Below are positions 62,486 through 64,000 of a stretch of DNA of 64,000 nt, in pieces. Both the position numbers and the translations under genes were made by a program. Position 1 is the first letter of the stretch. Every line of letters begins with the position of its first letter. The notes under the pieces are model-generated. The model saw only the letters and a program-made list of their open reading frames with translations. It did no database searches and had not been told where the DNA came from. Origin of the DNA: Archaeoglobus sp. UBA230 (GTDB taxonomy: Archaea; Halobacteriota; Archaeoglobi; Archaeoglobales; Archaeoglobaceae). The stretch spans positions 1-64,000 of the forward strand of contig DAVR01000026.1 of NCBI GenBank assembly GCA_002507545.1, written 5' to 3'.

Positions 62486-63367
62486 ATGAAACGCACTGGC
62501 TCTTCTTGCAGCCTTTGTTCTTGGTTGCACTCAAAGCGAAGAAGAAGTGGGAGTTATTGTGATTGGATCAAAGCCCTTCAACGAGCAATACATCCTCGCA
62601 CACATGATTGCTCTCCTTCTTGAGGAAAACGGATACAAAGCTGACGTGAAAGAGGGTTTGGGAGGGACGCTTATCAACTATGAGGCATTGAAAAAGGGGC
62701 AGATTCACGTTTATGTGGAGTACACTGGCACAGCTTATAACAATATTCTCAAAATCGAACCTCCTGATGTCTGGGCCCCGGATTACGTTTACGAGAGGAG
62801 CGTAGAGGAGATGTTAAATAGAGATGGAATTTCAACCGTTGCAAAGCTCGGTTCAGGGATGATTATGCTATAGCAGTGAAGAAGAATTTTGCTGATATGA
62901 AGGGGATAGAGAAGCTGAGCGAGCTTGCCCCTCATGCTGCTGAAATGACCCTCGGCACAGACCCTGAATTTGCTACTCGACCCGATGGCTTGCCGAGAAT
63001 AAAAGAAGTTTACGGCTTTACCTTCGGTGCTGTTAAGCAGATGGAACCCACACTGATTTGCGAGGCTATAAAGAACGATCAGGTGGATGTAATCTCTGCC
63101 TACACGACAGATGCCAGAGTTGACCTATTCGGACTCAAAATTCTGGAGGATGACAAAGGTGCCTTGCCTCCCTACGATGCGGTTATCCTTTTAAAGAAGG
63201 GGTTCGCAGACAAACATCCTGAAGTCGTGGAGGTGCTGAAGAAGCTTGAAGGGCTTATAGACACCGATACCATGAGAGCTTTGAATTACAAGTATGATGT
63301 CGAGAAGAGAGAAGCAAGAGAGATTGCAGAGGAGTTTCTGGTCGAGAAGGGGTTGATAAAGGATTGA
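62486..63367 (+). pseudogene. proX: Glycine betaine-binding lipoprotein ProX, broken by two frameshifts
   Basis: Reading across frames gives a complete relative of A. fulgidus ProX, the binding protein of an osmoprotectant ABC importer. A signal peptide ending in lipobox VLGC (about 62493-62531) is in the main frame, but the only nearby ATG (62486) is out of frame with it and a TGA (62487-62489) closes the frame upstream. The frame then runs through [15 protein letters not shown] and [11 protein letters not shown] second lesion near 62850-62855 (one T lost in GGTTCAGGG) causes a stop at 62871-62873; restoring it gives [15 protein letters not shown], which continues in the following frame to 63367. 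Ligand residues of the aromatic box seem kept, so decay is recent. Confidence 0.85.
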
Positions 63368-63379
63368 AGTCGATTCAGA

Positions 63380-64000
63380 ATGCTGTGTAGCAGAATAGAG
63401 AAGGTTGAGCTGAAGGAGGTTACAAAGGTATACGGCAATCTTACTGCAGTTGATGCAGTTAGCCTTGAAGTTTATGGTGGAGAGCTTTTAGTCCTCATAG
63501 GACCCAGTGGTAGCGGGAAGACTACACTACTCAGAATGATCAACCGCCTCGTTGAACCAGACAGTGGGGAGGTTTACATAAACGGCAGAAATGTCAGAGA
63601 GTTCGACATCGTGAAGCTTCGAAGGAATATAGGCTATGTTATACAGCAGATCGGGCTTTTTCCACATCTGAGCGTTAAAGAAAATATAGAACTACTCATG
63701 AGACTGGAAGGGTGGAGTAACGAGAGGGTTGCGGAAAGAGTTAAGGAACTTATGGAACTCGTTTCTTTACCTCACGAATTTTCTGACAGATTTCCACACC
63801 AGCTAAGTGGTGGACAGCAATAGAGAGTTGGTTTAGCAAGAGCTATCGCCTTAAACCCTCCGCTATTGCTTATGGACGAGCCCTTTGGTGCCCTCGACCC
63901 AATACTCAGGAAACAGCTTCAGGAGGAATTTCTGAAGATTAAAGGAGTTCTTGGCAGGACGATTGTTTTCGTAACTCATGACATCGAGGAGGCTTTCAAG
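63380..64000 (+). pseudogene. proV: Glycine betaine ABC ATPase ProV, amber stop inside, 3' cut by window end
   Basis: An OpuA/ProV ATPase with Walker A GPSGSGKTT near residue 45, Q-loop QQIGLFPH and the signature LSGGQQ. The codon after GGQQ is TAG (63821-63823), where relatives have CAG (Gln) before RVGLARA. The same frame then continues cleanly with ALNPPLLLMDEPFGALDP and VFVTHDIEEA to the window edge. Thus one C-to-T change cuts the protein before Walker B and inactivates it unless the stop is read through. The N-terminus (MLCSRIEKVELKEVTKVYG) is a little longer than usual. Confidence 0.85.

Noticed and set aside
63821-63823. In-frame TAG read as pyrrolysine in ProV
   Set aside because: The position is a conserved Gln next to the ABC signature, no pyrrolysine genes are seen, and neighbouring genes are also broken; a nonsense mutation is simpler.
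1-64000. CRISPR arrays, insertion sequences, rRNA genes, prophage
   Set aside because: No spaced direct repeats, transposase-like proteins, rRNA motifs or phage structural genes were found on reading the window.

Overview
The window is archaeal and reads like an Archaeoglobus chromosome, close to but not identical with A. fulgidus. Evidence for this is the dsrA-dsrB-dsrD operon, encoding a 418-residue DsrA and a DsrB that look near-identical to the A. fulgidus proteins as I remember them. Further evidence is a ferritin / desulfoferrodoxin / rubrerythrin / ferric reductase cluster of the A. fulgidus type, archaeal mevalonate genes, archaeosine-precursor genes, a DsrK/TmcB-type iron-sulfur protein, and archaeal TATA-box promoters that often lie only 25-30 bases before a start codon (probable leaderless mRNAs). 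I see no CRISPR array, insertion sequence, rRNA or obvious prophage. Four tRNA genes are present: Leu(GAG), Ala(CGC), Ser(GCT) and His(GTG).

Layout, left to right. 0-1.2 kb: 3' part of a DsrK-like electron-transfer subunit. 1.3-5.1 kb: TrmB-type regulator diverging from three sugar-nucleotide epimerase/dehydratase genes, the first resembling UDP-sulfoquinovose synthase. 5.2-11.2 kb: adenosine-specific kinase family protein, leuS, then a PAS/GAF sensor - receiver - XPF-type nuclease run. 11.2-14.5 kb: mevalonate-entry operon (HTH regulator, HMG-CoA synthase, acetoacetyl-CoA thiolase, DUF35 bridging protein). 14.6-19.4 kb: SPASM radical SAM gene, cstA, and an ArsA/Get3-like ATPase with two unknown partners. 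19.4-25.0 kb: 2-oxoacid:ferredoxin oxidoreductase (gamma-delta fusion, alpha, beta) plus MIP18-family gene, a BAT-like regulator and an aldehyde:ferredoxin oxidoreductase. 25-27 kb: tRNA-Leu and queC-queE-queD. 27-32 kb: Lrp-type regulator and a five-gene beta-oxidation operon. 32-37 kb: CooC-like ATPase, metal-type ABC importer and methyltransferase. 37-42.6 kb: NOG1 GTPase, ferredoxin, DUF483 gene, dsrABD and a divergent uroporphyrinogen-III methyltransferase supplying the siroheme route. 42.6-56.6 kb: housekeeping and conserved-unknown genes (BtpA family, small kinase, DUF1786, cysS, a second PAS sensor, dapL, DUF531, kptA, purP, an M20 peptidase). 57-60.3 kb: the iron/oxygen-defence operon. 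60.3-64 kb: a tiny charged protein, a primase-like protein and a run of broken genes.

The genes fit a sulfate-reducing chemo-organotroph: 2-oxoacids, aldehydes and fatty acids are oxidised to acetyl-CoA with reduced ferredoxin, electrons pass through membrane iron-sulfur complexes of the DsrK type, and sulfite is reduced by DsrAB.

The most unusual signals are these. (1) The last 2.7 kb carries four separate inactivating lesions (a sugar dehydrogenase-like gene, proX twice, proV once) where the preceding 61 kb shows none. (2) The mevalonate-operon thiolase has Asp where the family has its nucleophilic Cys. (3) A PriS-like protein appears to have lost two of its three catalytic Asp residues. 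(4) Two PAS sensor proteins have a histidine-kinase-like ending with Asp replacing the phospho-acceptor His and no ATPase domain. (5) A CooC-ABC importer-methyltransferase cassette looks like a metal supply system. (6) A 41-residue Lys/Glu/Tyr protein is built from two repeats.
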